NCBI GenBank assembly: GCA_040755155.1
Contig: JBFMBP010000037.1
Coordinates: forward strand, 62,001 to 126,000
Length of the DNA: 64,000 nucleotides
From: Candidatus Omnitrophota bacterium
GTDB taxonomy: Bacteria; Hinthialibacterota; Hinthialibacteria; Hinthialibacterales; Hinthialibacteraceae
Reading direction: 5' to 3'
Under the pieces are notes generated by a model, which was not told the DNA's origin, ran no database searches, and was given only the letters and a program-made list of their open reading frames with translations. Shown one piece after another: positions 17,732 to 27,484 of the stretch. Made by a program: the position numbers and the translations under genes. How positions within the stretch are numbered: the stretch's first letter is position 1; each line of letters starts with the position of its first letter.

Positions 17732-19201
17732 TTATGGCTTTGTCTCAGTGAGCTGATGTTGAGGCAGCCATTGCTCATCCAAATATTTTTTATAATCCTC
17801 GTATAATTTCACCGTATCCGGCCCGCCCGGCTTCAGAGACGCCCACTGCGCATTCATCAATCCAGGATATTGAAAACAAAGGATTTTTTCGAAATTCGGG
17901 AAACGGACCAGGTCGCTTACGAGTCCATCGATGGGACGAGGATACAAATCGTTCTCCGGCCCGAAGAGAAATACTTCCATATCCATCCACAAATGCGCTC
18001 CCGCTTCGTCGCAAAGCGTTTGCAGCCATTGCGCCGCTTCTTCGCCCGAAACGTCATTCTCCGGCATACGGTGGAAGCCGAAGGGACAAACAATATCGCA
18101 GTATTTCAACAACTCGCACCAAGTTTTTTCTCCGCTTTTCATGGAATGGCAATTCGGCGCCAGCATGATGGGTTTTTCAGGCGCGAATCGTTGCACATAT
18201 TCACGGAATCCTTTAAAAAACTGAACGATCTCTTCGCGATAGCGCTGAACGTCTTCCGGCTTGTTCGAAGAAAAAGGCGCAAGCGAACCCGCCGCTTCTT
18301 CGGAAATATACCATCCGTAGAAAGAAGAATGATGGCCGTATCTTTGCCATAATTCCTCCGCCGTCCGCTTATGCCATTCCAGCGAAGCGGGCGTGAAATC
18401 GAACCAGGCGTACATTCCAACGCCTAAAAAGACGAACATGCCTCGCATGTCGGCTTCCGACAAAATCGCATCGATCGGATCCTTGGCCGCCATCTCCATG
18501 CGTCCGGGATAAAGTTGCGAGGGATAAAACGCCAAACCTTTATATCCATTCTTTTCGATTTGGTGCTTCCCATGATATTCCTGGTGGCGGAGGGTCTCTT
18601 CGATCACAACGATATTCATCTCGATCTCGTTCATGGCGCGCATCAGTTCCCGCCAATCCCCGTCTTTCATCTTTCGGATTTCCGGATTCCAACGTTTGCC
18701 TTCCTGTTCGCTCCAATGAACGATTCCCGACCAGGCGCCGTCGATTTTTCTCACAGAGCGAATAGGGGAAGGCAAAATTTCGATAGTCGTCGAAGCGCAT
18801 TGTACGCCGCCGTTCATCTTGAGAGTCAGTATCAAATCATGACGTCCCGCCCGTCCGGCGGCGGGACAGCGAAAATAGACTCCTGCGCAAGATTTCGGCG
18901 CAACGGTTCCCTCCGCCTTTTGCAGAAGGCGATCGGAATCGATCTTGTCAAAGTAGAGTTCCGCTTGCCACGCCGTGGATTCCTCTGCGGCGTTATCGAA
19001 TCCTCCGCGGACATCCAGGACGATTTGATCCGTAATGGGGGATGGCGGAATAACCGTAAGCCTGACTTCCGGCGAGGCAGAGTAGACGGATGGCGTCTTG
19101 TTTTCTGTCTCTGCGCAATAAGACGCTGATGGGATCGCTAATAATGATGTGATGGAGCAACATAACAAAAAAAGGCGAGGAAGGATCGATCCACTAAACA
19201 T
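17732..19201 (-). CDS. Secreted TIM-barrel-like protein, DUF4434-type
   Basis: 489 residues with a signal peptide (1-29, hydrophobic LFLLCCSITSLLAIP, cleavage near SYCAE). Residues 45-150 look like a beta-sandwich. Residues 155-470 have features of a DUF4434/glycoside-hydrolase-like barrel: IDGAWSGIVHW start, EMNIVVIEETL, FVFLGVGMYAWF, YGWYISEEAAGS (paired Glu about 303), KPIMLAPNCH and LWMDMEVF. The Glu pair after the strand YGWYIS is placed as acid catalysts are in such barrels, but the substrate is unknown. A GGGAGAAG ribosome-binding site precedes the ATG. The gene is bracketed by long direct repeats and lies beside a transposase remnant, suggesting it was gained as a unit. Confidence 0.7.
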   Translation of the reverse strand: MFSGSILPRLFLLCCSITSLLAIPSASYCAETENKTPSVYSASPEVRLTVIPPSPITDQIVLDVRGGFDNAAEESTAWQAELYFDKIDSDRLLQKAEGTVAPKSCAGVYFRCPAAGRAGRHDLILTLKMNGGVQCASTTIEILPSPIRSVRKIDGAWSGIVHWSEQEGKRWNPEIRKMKDGDWRELMRAMNEIEMNIVVIEETLRHQEYHGKHQIEKNGYKGLAFYPSQLYPGRMEMAAKDPIDAILSEADMRGMFVFLGVGMYAWFDFTPASLEWHKRTAEELWQRYGHHSSFYGWYISEEAAGSLAPFSSNKPEDVQRYREEIVQFFKGFREYVQRFAPEKPIMLAPNCHSMKSGEKTWCELLKYCDIVCPFGFHRMPENDVSGEEAAQWLQTLCDEAGAHLWMDMEVFLFGPENDLYPRPIDGLVSDLVRFPNFEKILCFQYPGLMNAQWASLKPGGPDTVKLYEDYKKYLDEQWLPQHQLTETKP

Positions 19202-19222
19202 GCTTCTTCTCCCTTCAACAAT

Positions 19223-19604
19223 CCACGAAATTTTTAATCACGGATTTTACGGATAATTTGGATTCTATGGAGTTACCATGCGTTTTCCCTCCCAGCATTG
19301 AAGGGCTGGAGTTATCCCGCACCGGGGCGAGATTGTATACTTTCAAAAAGTTATTCACAGGTACGCGCCGCTTTAAATATTCACAATAATAATATTTATT
19401 GGATTTCTTTCCTTTTTCTCACTTTTGAATTATAGGGCTATTACCAAATGCCCCTTTAAAGGGGCAAACGACACTAACCCGCCGCTACAACGGCGGGTTG
19501 ACTTTCAATTCTTTTCGTGCTTTTTCATTTTTATTTCGTGTTTTCGTGATTCAATACAACGCGTAAATCATTCCTCTTTTTTCATCGTGCGTAACATGAG
19601 TTAT
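19223..19604. repeat. Long direct repeat, right copy with an internal insertion
   Basis: Shares with 17321-17574 the ordered blocks CCACGAAA, GGATTCTATGGAGTTA, ATGCGTTTT, GGGCTATTACCAAATGCCCC, AAAGGGGCAAACG, ACAACGGCGGGTT, ATTTCGTGTTTTCG and GTAACATGAGTTAT. About 120 bases are inserted between the third and fourth blocks. It fills most of the 19202-19633 gap, which holds no gene. Confidence 0.75.
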
Positions 19605-19633
19605 TCATTCAACCTGCTTTGAAGCGCCCTCGT

Positions 19634-22600
19634 TCAATACAAAGACCAATCCCCAACCGCCGCGCCGCCATCGGACAAGTAAACGGCCGCTCTATCTCGC
19701 TCGCTTCCAATCACGGCGAATTCGGGACGCCCGTCGCCATTTAAATCCCCGGCGTCTATAGTCACGGGTTGGGCGACGGTCTCCATCGATACAGGCGCAT
19801 CCAAGGATTTCGCATAATAAATGGAAACCGTATTGGCCTTTTCCTCCACAGTTAAAATATCGTCCCGTCCGTCCCCATCCATATCTTTCATCAATACGAA
19901 TACCGGCTTTTCCCCCGTGGCCAGGCTTTGGCGTTGATTCAAGCCATAGGCGCCGCCGCTGAGGAAGAGCGTTAGCGTATTATCCCCGCTATTGGCGATA
20001 ACGGCGTCTGAGAATCCATCGCCATCCATATCTCCGACGGCGCAAGAGACGGGGTCCTTACCCGCCTTTTTGTTATAAACGGGAAAAAGAAATCCGCCCG
20101 GCAAAACTTGGTAAAGATTGATCGTCGACGATCCCTTGGTAAGGATCAATACTTCCATCCGCCCGTCTTTATCCATATCGAAGATCGCCGTATCGACGGT
20201 ATTTCTTCCCACGCCAAGAATGACGCCGTCTTCATACGTCCCGTCTTCTTTGCCTGGAAAGATGCTCAGGTTCCCATCGAACTCGCCCAGCGTTACGATG
20301 TCAGGAATCCCATCACCCGTATAATCGACGAGGAACGAGCGCAGGATCACGTCCCACAAATCCAACCGCGCCGCCTCCATGAACCCATCCGCCGCGGAAT
20401 AATCCACTAACGTCAATTGAAAGTCGATGTCCAAGGAAACCGCCAATCTCGCCCTCGCTTCTCGCAGAAGCGGCAAGATGGTGCGCGGCCGCGCCAATCC
20501 GCCGAGACGATCCTTTACTTGCATTTCATTTTCGTCCTGGATTTTCAGCATGACGAGTTCGTTGCCCTCGCCCGAAATCAGGAACAATTCTTCTCGCCCG
20601 TCTCCATCCGCATCTGCGAAGGCCAGGTCCTGCAAATCGATCCCCGCTTCGGTAACGTCCCTTCTTGTGAACCGGTCCGCCGAGGGCGGCGGCGTAGGAA
20701 CGGCGGTTGACGTCGCCGCGGGAGGGGGAGTAAACGTCGCTGTCGGCGACAAAGTTGGAGTAAGAGACGGTGTTGCGGTAAACGTTGGCGTCGGCGTTGG
20801 AGTCAATGTATTAGTAGGAGTGAAAGAAGGAGTCGGCGTATCAGTCGCTTTAGTAGTAGGCGTTCGCGTGCGGGTTGCAGATGGCGTGAAAGTATATGTC
20901 GGCGCAAGCCGAGGCGTATTCGTAGAGGCGGGACTAGGCGTATCCGATGGCGTAGGCGAAAAGGTGTTAGTCGGGGCAGGAGTTTTTGTCGGCGTCGGCG
21001 TGAATGTCGCTGTAGAAGTAAATGTCGGCGTGGGCGAATACGTTGCCGTCGCCGTTGGCGTTGCCGTATATGTCCATGTCGCCGCAGGCGAGAATGTCGG
21101 CGTAGGCGTCAGTGTATAGGTCGATGTTACTGTTGGTGTAAACGTCGGCGATGACGTCGGCGTATAGGTCGATGTTACTGTTGGCGTGAATGTCGGCGAA
21201 GGCGTCCAGGTATGCGTCGATGTTGCTGTGGGTGTAAACGTCGGCGAAGGCGTCCAGGTATGCGTCGATGTTGCTGTGGGTGTAAACGTCGGAGCAGGCG
21301 TCCAGGTTGGCGTAATCGTCGCCGTTGGCGATGGCGTGAAGGTCGGCGTCATGGTCGGCGTCGGAGTCGGGGTAGCGGGGATAAATCGCGGTTCTTGCAA
21401 TAATATGGCGATCTTATTCCCCATATTGGGAAGTTGAGACGTTTCCAAAGCCAGAAGATCGTTCAGCCCGTCTTGATTGATATCTTCCCATTGCAATGAA
21501 CTAGGAATGATATTAATGGGAAAAAAGGGCGGATATTCCTGCACAAAACCTTTATCGCCGATTCTGAACAATTTCACTCCCATAATCGTTTGTTCTATAA
21601 ATGAAACAAAAATTCCATTTCCGTTTCCCGTAAGTCCCGAGACATATTTCATCGCCCACGAATAAACGCCTTCCCGGTCGTCGACGGAAACAAAAAGAAA
21701 GGGGGATTTCTGGGTGCAATAATAAAGCGTAACGGGATTGGAGCTATAATAGGATGTATTATTATTATCAAGGACTACAACCGAGTCCAAACCTCCAACC
21801 GCCGATTCGATGGTCGCCAGCAAATAGGGCGATGACGATGAAAAATAACTTTGGTAATCGAATCCAACGCCGTTCCCTTGATAAAAAAACGTTCCCTTTT
21901 TAGGACTGGCGGAAGAAGAAAGCAACGCCAGATCGAGCATTCCATCGAGATTGAAATCCTCCAAATAAACTTTGCCTGCGTAATTGGAATTGAACATCAG
22001 CTCAATGGGCGTATATTGGCGGTTCCCCTCGTTCCGCAAGAAAAACAACCGGCTGCCGCCGATACTATAATCGTAACGGTTGAATAGGATATCGATATCT
22101 CCGTCCCCATCGATATCTCCCAAGTCGAAGGCAGGATTGGGCGGCGTCGCGGATTCCATTGAAAAAACGACGGATGGAATGAAGGATTGCGGCTCCAATT
22201 CTCCCGCCGTCCGATAGAAAATATGAACGGATTGGCGCACTAAATCGACGCGCGTCGATACGGCGATATCTAATAGGCCGTCACCGTCCATATCCATAAT
22301 GCGCAATTGTTCCGGAGAGGGCGCCGATAATCCAAAATGAGTTGGATTCGAATCGTCGAGATTGAAGTCCTTAAGAACCTTGATAATTCCTTTATCCCTC
22401 GAGCTGACGACGATTTCCTTGCCGCCGTTTCCATCCAAATCGGCGACGGCAAAATCGGACGCTTTATCGATATCCGGTATAGTAATCGCACGGACAGATA
22501 GAAAATACGGTCCGTTGGGATCGAGTACGTAACCCGGAGGGATTTCGATTTGCGCATCCAAGCGAGCGGGATGCGACAAGAATAGGAAAATGAGGAATAG

Positions 22601-22657
22601 AAACGTTCTTCTCCACAACATCGCTGCATCTCGCCAACCATAAATGACGGTTGGCAT
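19634..22657 (-). CDS. Secreted FG-GAP/VCBS repeat protein with a Thr/Pro-rich stalk
   Basis: 1007 residues from the ATG at 22657, chosen for the purine-rich GGCGGAAGG just upstream; ATGs at 22690 and 22621 are alternatives. A signal peptide ([17 protein letters not shown]) leads to FG-GAP repeats carrying Ca-binding-type loops ([36 protein letters not shown]), then a linker of some 235 residues made of TPTFTPT-like units, then a second FG-GAP set ([45 protein letters not shown]). Such proteins are beta-propellers that bind surfaces, sugars or proteins outside the cell. The linker is partly a 48-bp DNA tandem repeat. The protein ends in DWSLY, a tail shared with two nearby secreted proteins. 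Confidence 0.88.
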   Translation of the reverse strand: MPTVIYGWRDAAMLWRRTFLFLIFLFLSHPARLDAQIEIPPGYVLDPNGPYFLSVRAITIPDIDKASDFAVADLDGNGGKEIVVSSRDKGIIKVLKDFNLDDSNPTHFGLSAPSPEQLRIMDMDGDGLLDIAVSTRVDLVRQSVHIFYRTAGELEPQSFIPSVVFSMESATPPNPAFDLGDIDGDGDIDILFNRYDYSIGGSRLFFLRNEGNRQYTPIELMFNSNYAGKVYLEDFNLDGMLDLALLSSSASPKKGTFFYQGNGVGFDYQSYFSSSSPYLLATIESAVGGLDSVVVLDNNNTSYYSSNPVTLYYCTQKSPFLFVSVDDREGVYSWAMKYVSGLTGNGNGIFVSFIEQTIMGVKLFRIGDKGFVQEYPPFFPINIIPSSLQWEDINQDGLNDLLALETSQLPNMGNKIAILLQEPRFIPATPTPTPTMTPTFTPSPTATITPTWTPAPTFTPTATSTHTWTPSPTFTPTATSTHTWTPSPTFTPTVTSTYTPTSSPTFTPTVTSTYTLTPTPTFSPAATWTYTATPTATATYSPTPTFTSTATFTPTPTKTPAPTNTFSPTPSDTPSPASTNTPRLAPTYTFTPSATRTRTPTTKATDTPTPSFTPTNTLTPTPTPTFTATPSLTPTLSPTATFTPPPAATSTAVPTPPPSADRFTRRDVTEAGIDLQDLAFADADGDGREELFLISGEGNELVMLKIQDENEMQVKDRLGGLARPRTILPLLREARARLAVSLDIDFQLTLVDYSAADGFMEAARLDLWDVILRSFLVDYTGDGIPDIVTLGEFDGNLSIFPGKEDGTYEDGVILGVGRNTVDTAIFDMDKDGRMEVLILTKGSSTINLYQVLPGGFLFPVYNKKAGKDPVSCAVGDMDGDGFSDAVIANSGDNTLTLFLSGGAYGLNQRQSLATGEKPVFVLMKDMDGDGRDDILTVEEKANTVSIYYAKSLDAPVSMETVAQPVTIDAGDLNGDGRPEFAVIGSERDRAAVYLSDGGAAVGDWSLY
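21105..21306. repeat. 48-bp tandem repeat coding for the Thr/Pro stalk
   Basis: GGCGTCCAGG recurs at 21201, 21249 and 21297, a 48-bp period equal to 16 residues ([16 protein letters not shown]). Two more diverged units lie toward 21105. The copies at 21201 and 21249 are nearly identical, so slippage or recombination could change stalk length. Confidence 0.8.
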
Positions 22658-22896
22658 TTGACCTTCCGCCCTCCGCCGAACATATCCCATACTGCTTCGC
22701 GCGGAACCAATATTCTATTCTTCGCTCTGGGAATTCGAGAAAGAGTATATCTCAATCTTGCATTCTCCTCCAACGAATTTTTTTCTTCTTTATCGCCGCC
22801 GAGACATCCTAATGAATGGACGATAAAATCGTGATACAATAATAAAATTCTCTTTCTGCGATTACAACAAACAATGAAACAAGGGAGATTGGCGCG

Positions 22897-23661
22897 ATGA
22901 AGCTTTTATTCGCCCTACTCACGCTTTGGGCCGCTCTGTCGGCGAATTACGATCCGCGCAACGCCGACGTTCCCGCCATCACCACCATGTTGGAGCAAGG
23001 GGACGGTTCGCGCATCGCCTTGCGCTATCGCGCCGTGCACTGGGGTTCCGCAACGGCTTCCGCTACTGACGCCCTGAAATTCTCCATGATAAACTTCACG
23101 CCAACCATGGGAACCGTCGAATCCAATGTTCAAATCAAGATCGGGCAGCAATCGTTCGATCCCGGACGATACGACCTTGGCCTCGTTCCGCAAAACACCG
23201 GCGTCTGGCTCTTCGTTATTTCGAAAGACGGCAAATCCGTCATCCGCCAGCCGGTCGCCATCACCGAAGAGCCGAACGTCGTCCCCCATCTCTCCTTCGT
23301 TTTTCGACCGGGAGTAACCAATCGGGACTTCATTTTCTCCTTTCTCTACGGTAACCTATCCACTTCATTCCGTTGGACGATTACCGGCGTCCCCTCCCGA
23401 ACGGTTCCTGTCGGGGAAAGAACTGGACCTATGCCGGGCATGAATTCCGGCGTTGGCGCCTTCGGCGAAGGGAATCCCATGGCGCCCGGCTCGGAAAGCC
23501 GCGCCGCCGATGGACAAGTATCGGCGGGAACGGAAGCGATTCCGCTAGTTCATCCAAAAAGCGAATCATTGAGCGGTCCATCCCCCAATGCGAAGAAAAA
23601 GAAACCTGGCAGCGGCGCTTTCCGCAGAATGCTGCAACCGAAGAAAGAAGAGAACCAATGA
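22897..23661 (+). CDS. Exported protein, possibly DUF2911-like
   Basis: 254 residues. Short signal peptide (MKLLFALLTLWAALSA). Residues 20-165 alternate hydrophobic residues in a beta pattern and contain GRYDLGLVPQNTGVWLFVIS, which recalls DUF2911 proteins (an xxGxYxL...W block); the match is weak. The C-terminal 80 residues are Gly/Pro/Ser-rich and end in a lysine-rich stretch (AKKKKPGSGAFRRMLQPKK), probably disordered. GGGAGATTGGCGCG provides the ribosome-binding site. The stop overlaps the next start (ATGA), so the two genes are likely translated together. Confidence 0.6.
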   Translation: MKLLFALLTLWAALSANYDPRNADVPAITTMLEQGDGSRIALRYRAVHWGSATASATDALKFSMINFTPTMGTVESNVQIKIGQQSFDPGRYDLGLVPQNTGVWLFVISKDGKSVIRQPVAITEEPNVVPHLSFVFRPGVTNRDFIFSFLYGNLSTSFRWTITGVPSRTVPVGERTGPMPGMNSGVGAFGEGNPMAPGSESRAADGQVSAGTEAIPLVHPKSESLSGPSPNAKKKKPGSGAFRRMLQPKKEENQ

Positions 23662-24962
23662 AAGATAAATCCAAACGCAAAGAGCGAGCCCGCGCTCACG
23701 ATTCATTAATCGATTTGGAGGAAATTTTAAAAAACAAAGAATTTCAAGAAATCATGAAAGAAAGGAAAAATGAGGAAATCGATCATCAGAATATTCCCGT
23801 TTTCCACAATCTCCTACTTGAAGAACCGTCTTTCCGCGCGCTTATGTTCGATCCTGTGACTACGACCCGGATTATGAGCGAAGTACAGCATCGCCTTCAA
23901 GCCAACGCCTCGCTTTCGGGAAAACCACTCGAGGACAATCAATTTTACGCAGCGACGATTCATGCTCTAGCGCCCTATACTCAGCCCGATATCTACCTGA
24001 TAATTCTTTCCCGCTTCGCTAAAACGACGAAAATCAAGCGAGAGAGAAAACTGCTTCTCTGGGCCATCGCCGATATCGTCGCTACCATTGGCGATAAACT
24101 CGAACCTGGCCAATCCTCCGCCATCCGCGCGATCATCGTCGCATCGGTTACTCATGCTCTGGAAATCGTCAACGGCGTCAAAGAATGCGTAGACAAAAAT
24201 CCTCCTAACGGTTTTACCTATGAAAAAATCTTGAACCGTTCTCTTACGATGAACGAATGGGGGGAACTCGCCGGCTTCTTTTACTCCCATGGTCCCGATT
24301 TCGCTTTTTCCGTCAGCCTACGGGCAATGGAGGCGTTTGAGCGTATCGTAAAGCCGTTCGGCTTCCGCTTCTTTCGCATTCTTCATTATCCCGACATCGT
24401 AAAAAAAACCCCCAAGCAAAAACTGATCGTCCTGCCGGGCGAACGGGAACAACCGCAAGAGGAAGAATCGCAAGAGATTCAATGGAATCGGCTCTCTCAA
24501 GCGATAACGATGGATATCATCGGTCACGCCAGCGATGATATCATTTATGAAGTCTTTCAATCGATCCAAAGATCGGCGGCGGGCGCCGTCGAACTGCCCG
24601 AAATCAGACCGGTTTTGAACGCCGCCGCCTGCGCCTTCGTCATTCCCATCGAAACCAATCCCTTCCTCATCAAATTATATGAAAATAGCGGCGAAAACGC
24701 CGTCGATATCAATCCCGCCGACGAATTGAATTTCATCCTCGATATCAAAGGTTCGCCCGATAATCCTGCGTTCTACCGCAAATACGCCGACCATCTCAAC
24801 GGCAAAGGCGAACTCGAAGGCGCCCTCAGCGCCTACGTCCGCGCCAGCGAACTCCTGCCCCAGGAAGACGAAAGCCTGAATTCCCTCATTAAAGAACTGG
24901 ATGAAAAATGGAGAGCGGCGCACGCTTCCAAACAAGAAACTCCTGTCATCGCTGAATCGTGA
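23658..24962 (+). CDS. Cytoplasmic helical protein with a TPR-like C-terminus, function unknown
   Basis: 434 residues. The start at 23658 is set by the ATGA overlap with the previous gene; the frame is open upstream but in the shadow of that gene. N-terminus strongly charged (KDKSKRKERARAHDSL). Middle part all-helical with no signal or membrane segment. The C-terminus (about 375-415, NPAFYRKYADHLNGKGELEGALSAYVRASEL) has the spacing of one tetratricopeptide unit. I do not recognise the family. Coupling to an exported protein suggests they act together, but that is inference. Confidence 0.6.
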   Translation: MKDKSKRKERARAHDSLIDLEEILKNKEFQEIMKERKNEEIDHQNIPVFHNLLLEEPSFRALMFDPVTTTRIMSEVQHRLQANASLSGKPLEDNQFYAATIHALAPYTQPDIYLIILSRFAKTTKIKRERKLLLWAIADIVATIGDKLEPGQSSAIRAIIVASVTHALEIVNGVKECVDKNPPNGFTYEKILNRSLTMNEWGELAGFFYSHGPDFAFSVSLRAMEAFERIVKPFGFRFFRILHYPDIVKKTPKQKLIVLPGEREQPQEEESQEIQWNRLSQAITMDIIGHASDDIIYEVFQSIQRSAAGAVELPEIRPVLNAAACAFVIPIETNPFLIKLYENSGENAVDINPADELNFILDIKGSPDNPAFYRKYADHLNGKGELEGALSAYVRASELLPQEDESLNSLIKELDEKWRAAHASKQETPVIAES

Positions 24963-25261
24963 TCGGAAAAATCGGCCGCATTTTGTTTATTAAAAGTATC
25001 ATTTGCCGTAGCGATTTACCGATTTCTCTATTATTATTTTGCCTCGTTTATGGGAAATATATTATTTAACGGAATCATTGCGCTTTCATCGGGCTGAACA
25101 ACAAAGGGATTTTTTAACGGATTCTAACCGTCAGAGTCGATCTTTCTGCTTGGATTTTGGATATCGGCGATCGGACTGTCGTTATTCTGTGGAGGACGTA
25201 CTGAACCGAATATGGGAATATTGAATTCTTCTGCAAAATAATTAAATAAGGAGGATTCATC
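24963..25261. other. AT-rich spacer
   Basis: No gene seen. It ends in a strong ribosome-binding site (ATAAGGAGG) seven bases before the next ATG. Base composition is clearly more AT-rich than the surrounding genes, like the gene that follows. Confidence 0.5.
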
Positions 25262-27358
25262 ATGAACTTTTCATTCAGACTCGTAAAACCACAAATCATT
25301 CTTTCATCTCTCGTATTTTTTGCGCTGAGAAGCCTTTGTTTTCTTCCTTCCGCATCGGCGCAATTCACTGCCGAACGCATTTTGCCGGATATTTTCTATC
25401 GCGTCAATCAAACTTTCTTAATACAAATAAAAATAGTCAGCGACGTGTTTCCAATTACCGTAGCTGAGATTCCACCTAAAAATTGGGTCATAATTCGCCC
25501 CACGGCAAATGTATCACAGGATGGCATAATTACCTGGATTCTTGAGAGTCCTTCCGACCTGAAAACATTAACGTATACTGTTCGTACTCCCGCTACAATG
25601 GGAGAGACAGTAACTTTTTATGGATCAATCAACAATGAATCCATAAAGGGTATGACAACCATCTCGCCAATTCAAGAGCAAGGCGGAAATCCTTATTTTT
25701 ATGATACTTATTTACCTACGAACTTTTTCTCGACCAATAAAAAATGGCCTGTATTGATTGTCGCTTCTGGCTATGGCGGCGCCTCGCTCGGGAAAGCCCT
25801 TTTAGCGGAAAACGATTTCATTCAATTTTCATTGCGTATTGAATATAGCGCATTTGCCGATCTTATTCATAGCGATCTCGCCACAGGGGGGTACGCGAAA
25901 GACTTTCTGCGTTTTCGTCAGACAATGGATGAAATCCTTTCCAACTATCCAGTGGATCGGACTCGAATCTATGTGAGCGGGCAAAGTGCGGGATCCGCTG
26001 CTTGCCTGATTTACCCGAGCAGAGATGCCGAAATAGCTGAATTATTCGCCGCTGTCGTACCTATGGCGGCGGCCGGCATAACAAGCAATGGCTTCGGATT
26101 CGACGTCGATCCTCTCGTAAATATTCCCATTTGGCAATTTTATTCGTTTCAAGATAATCCCTGGCACATAGAACGCGTAATCGAGGCGCTGCAAGAACGA
26201 TCAGCGCATTTTCGATTTACGGAACTTATCGGCATTCCCCATTCCAATGAATATAAATCCGCGTTCGCTGCAAAGGAATTGTTCGAGTGGCTCCTCCAAC
26301 AACAAAAGCCGATTCTTTACGCGTTTCGAGAAATATCCAGTTCATCTCTATCTCAAGGCGATTCCAAAGATGTTTCTCTCTATCTTTATGTACGCCATGG
26401 GGAAAATAGCAACTTTCGAGTCGAAGAACAATTCCCTTCCGAATGGAATGTGAAAAACATCGAAGTAACGAACGGGACATTCGTACTCGAAAGCAATGGC
26501 AGAATTATTTGGACGGGAAACAATATTTCTGAAAAAGCTGCGCTTTCCTATACATTAGAAGCATTGGAAACGCCATCCAGCGACTGCGCATTGGAATGCG
26601 TCTACTCCAATGAAACTGATTTTAAGGATACGCTTCGTTCCGACTTGCTTTTTATTCCCCCAAAACCACTCCCATTCTCAGAACATAGAATTGTCGGAAT
26701 GGATGAAAGGAAGAGTATAGCGGGCCAATACGGCGAGGACTGGGCGATTGTCGGTACGGGAAAAGGCATATCATCCAACCAGGATCAATTTACATTCCTT
26801 TACAGGAAAATAGAAGGCGATTTTCGAATGGTTATCCATAATGCCCGCATCGAATACAATTGGAAAAGATTCGATAACTTGAATTCCAGTCTGCATCCAT
26901 GGGCGAAATTGGGCATCATGGCGCGACAAGATATTACTCCCGATTCCGCTCATGCCTATGCGTTGATAAATTTTCAAAATCGAGCCTTGCTGCTTCAATC
27001 TCGAGGAAAGAAAGGCGACGCGAGTTCGATGGATAGCTTATCGAATGTCAAACATGCCTCAGTAAACGAACACAACAAAAATATTGGACTGAAAAGAAAG
27101 GGAAACGCATTTACTTGTTTTTATCCCGATTCATCCGGAAATGATGTTGATATCGATTCGATTGTTATTGAAATGAACGATCCTATTTACGTAGGCGTTG
27201 CAGCCACGGCATCGGGAACGAGCAAAAACATCGATCCCATGTATAGTTTTCCCTTTATTGAGCCGGAAGAAAACAAAGCGATTCTAGGCCGATTTTCGGA
27301 TGTTCATTTGACTCCCATCAAAGAACCGTCGCCTATATCGCCATGGACGTTTTATTAA
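25262..27358 (+). CDS. Secreted esterase-like alpha/beta-hydrolase with a C-terminal beta-sandwich domain
   Basis: 698 residues. Signal peptide (IILSSLVFFALRSLCFLPSASA, cleavage after SASA about 34). A beta-rich region to about 140, then an alpha/beta-hydrolase core: WPVLIVASGYGG, nucleophile elbow GQSAG (Ser about 242), VVPMAAAG, and a candidate His in GIPHSNEY (about 327), as in secreted PHB-depolymerase/feruloyl-esterase-like enzymes. Residues about 485-680 (GQYGEDWAIVGTG, GDFRMVIHNARI, WAKLGIMARQDI) resemble the concanavalin-like DUF1349 type found at the ends of secreted enzymes. It ends in PWTFY. It is more AT-rich than its neighbours. The substrate is unknown; a biopolymer ester is plausible. 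Confidence 0.7.
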   Translation: MNFSFRLVKPQIILSSLVFFALRSLCFLPSASAQFTAERILPDIFYRVNQTFLIQIKIVSDVFPITVAEIPPKNWVIIRPTANVSQDGIITWILESPSDLKTLTYTVRTPATMGETVTFYGSINNESIKGMTTISPIQEQGGNPYFYDTYLPTNFFSTNKKWPVLIVASGYGGASLGKALLAENDFIQFSLRIEYSAFADLIHSDLATGGYAKDFLRFRQTMDEILSNYPVDRTRIYVSGQSAGSAACLIYPSRDAEIAELFAAVVPMAAAGITSNGFGFDVDPLVNIPIWQFYSFQDNPWHIERVIEALQERSAHFRFTELIGIPHSNEYKSAFAAKELFEWLLQQQKPILYAFREISSSSLSQGDSKDVSLYLYVRHGENSNFRVEEQFPSEWNVKNIEVTNGTFVLESNGRIIWTGNNISEKAALSYTLEALETPSSDCALECVYSNETDFKDTLRSDLLFIPPKPLPFSEHRIVGMDERKSIAGQYGEDWAIVGTGKGISSNQDQFTFLYRKIEGDFRMVIHNARIEYNWKRFDNLNSSLHPWAKLGIMARQDITPDSAHAYALINFQNRALLLQSRGKKGDASSMDSLSNVKHASVNEHNKNIGLKRKGNAFTCFYPDSSGNDVDIDSIVIEMNDPIYVGVAATASGTSKNIDPMYSFPFIEPEENKAILGRFSDVHLTPIKEPSPISPWTFY

Positions 27359-27484
27359 CCCTAAACGCCGTCCTGCAGTGGAAAAACAATATACTTCGAC
27401 AATCTGAAATCGCTCTTCCGACATTGAGTTTTGCGCAAATATCTTATAAAATTTTTATTAATATTCTCTTTAAGGAGCAATCCC

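Noticed and set aside
21105-21306. CRISPR-like array
   Set aside because: Period is a constant 48 bp with no unique spacers; it is coding repeat inside the stalk.
20427-21437. Plus-strand frames rich in Val-Gly opposite the FG-GAP gene
   Set aside because: They are the reverse of the Thr/Pro codons of the stalk (VGVGV patterns), not genes.
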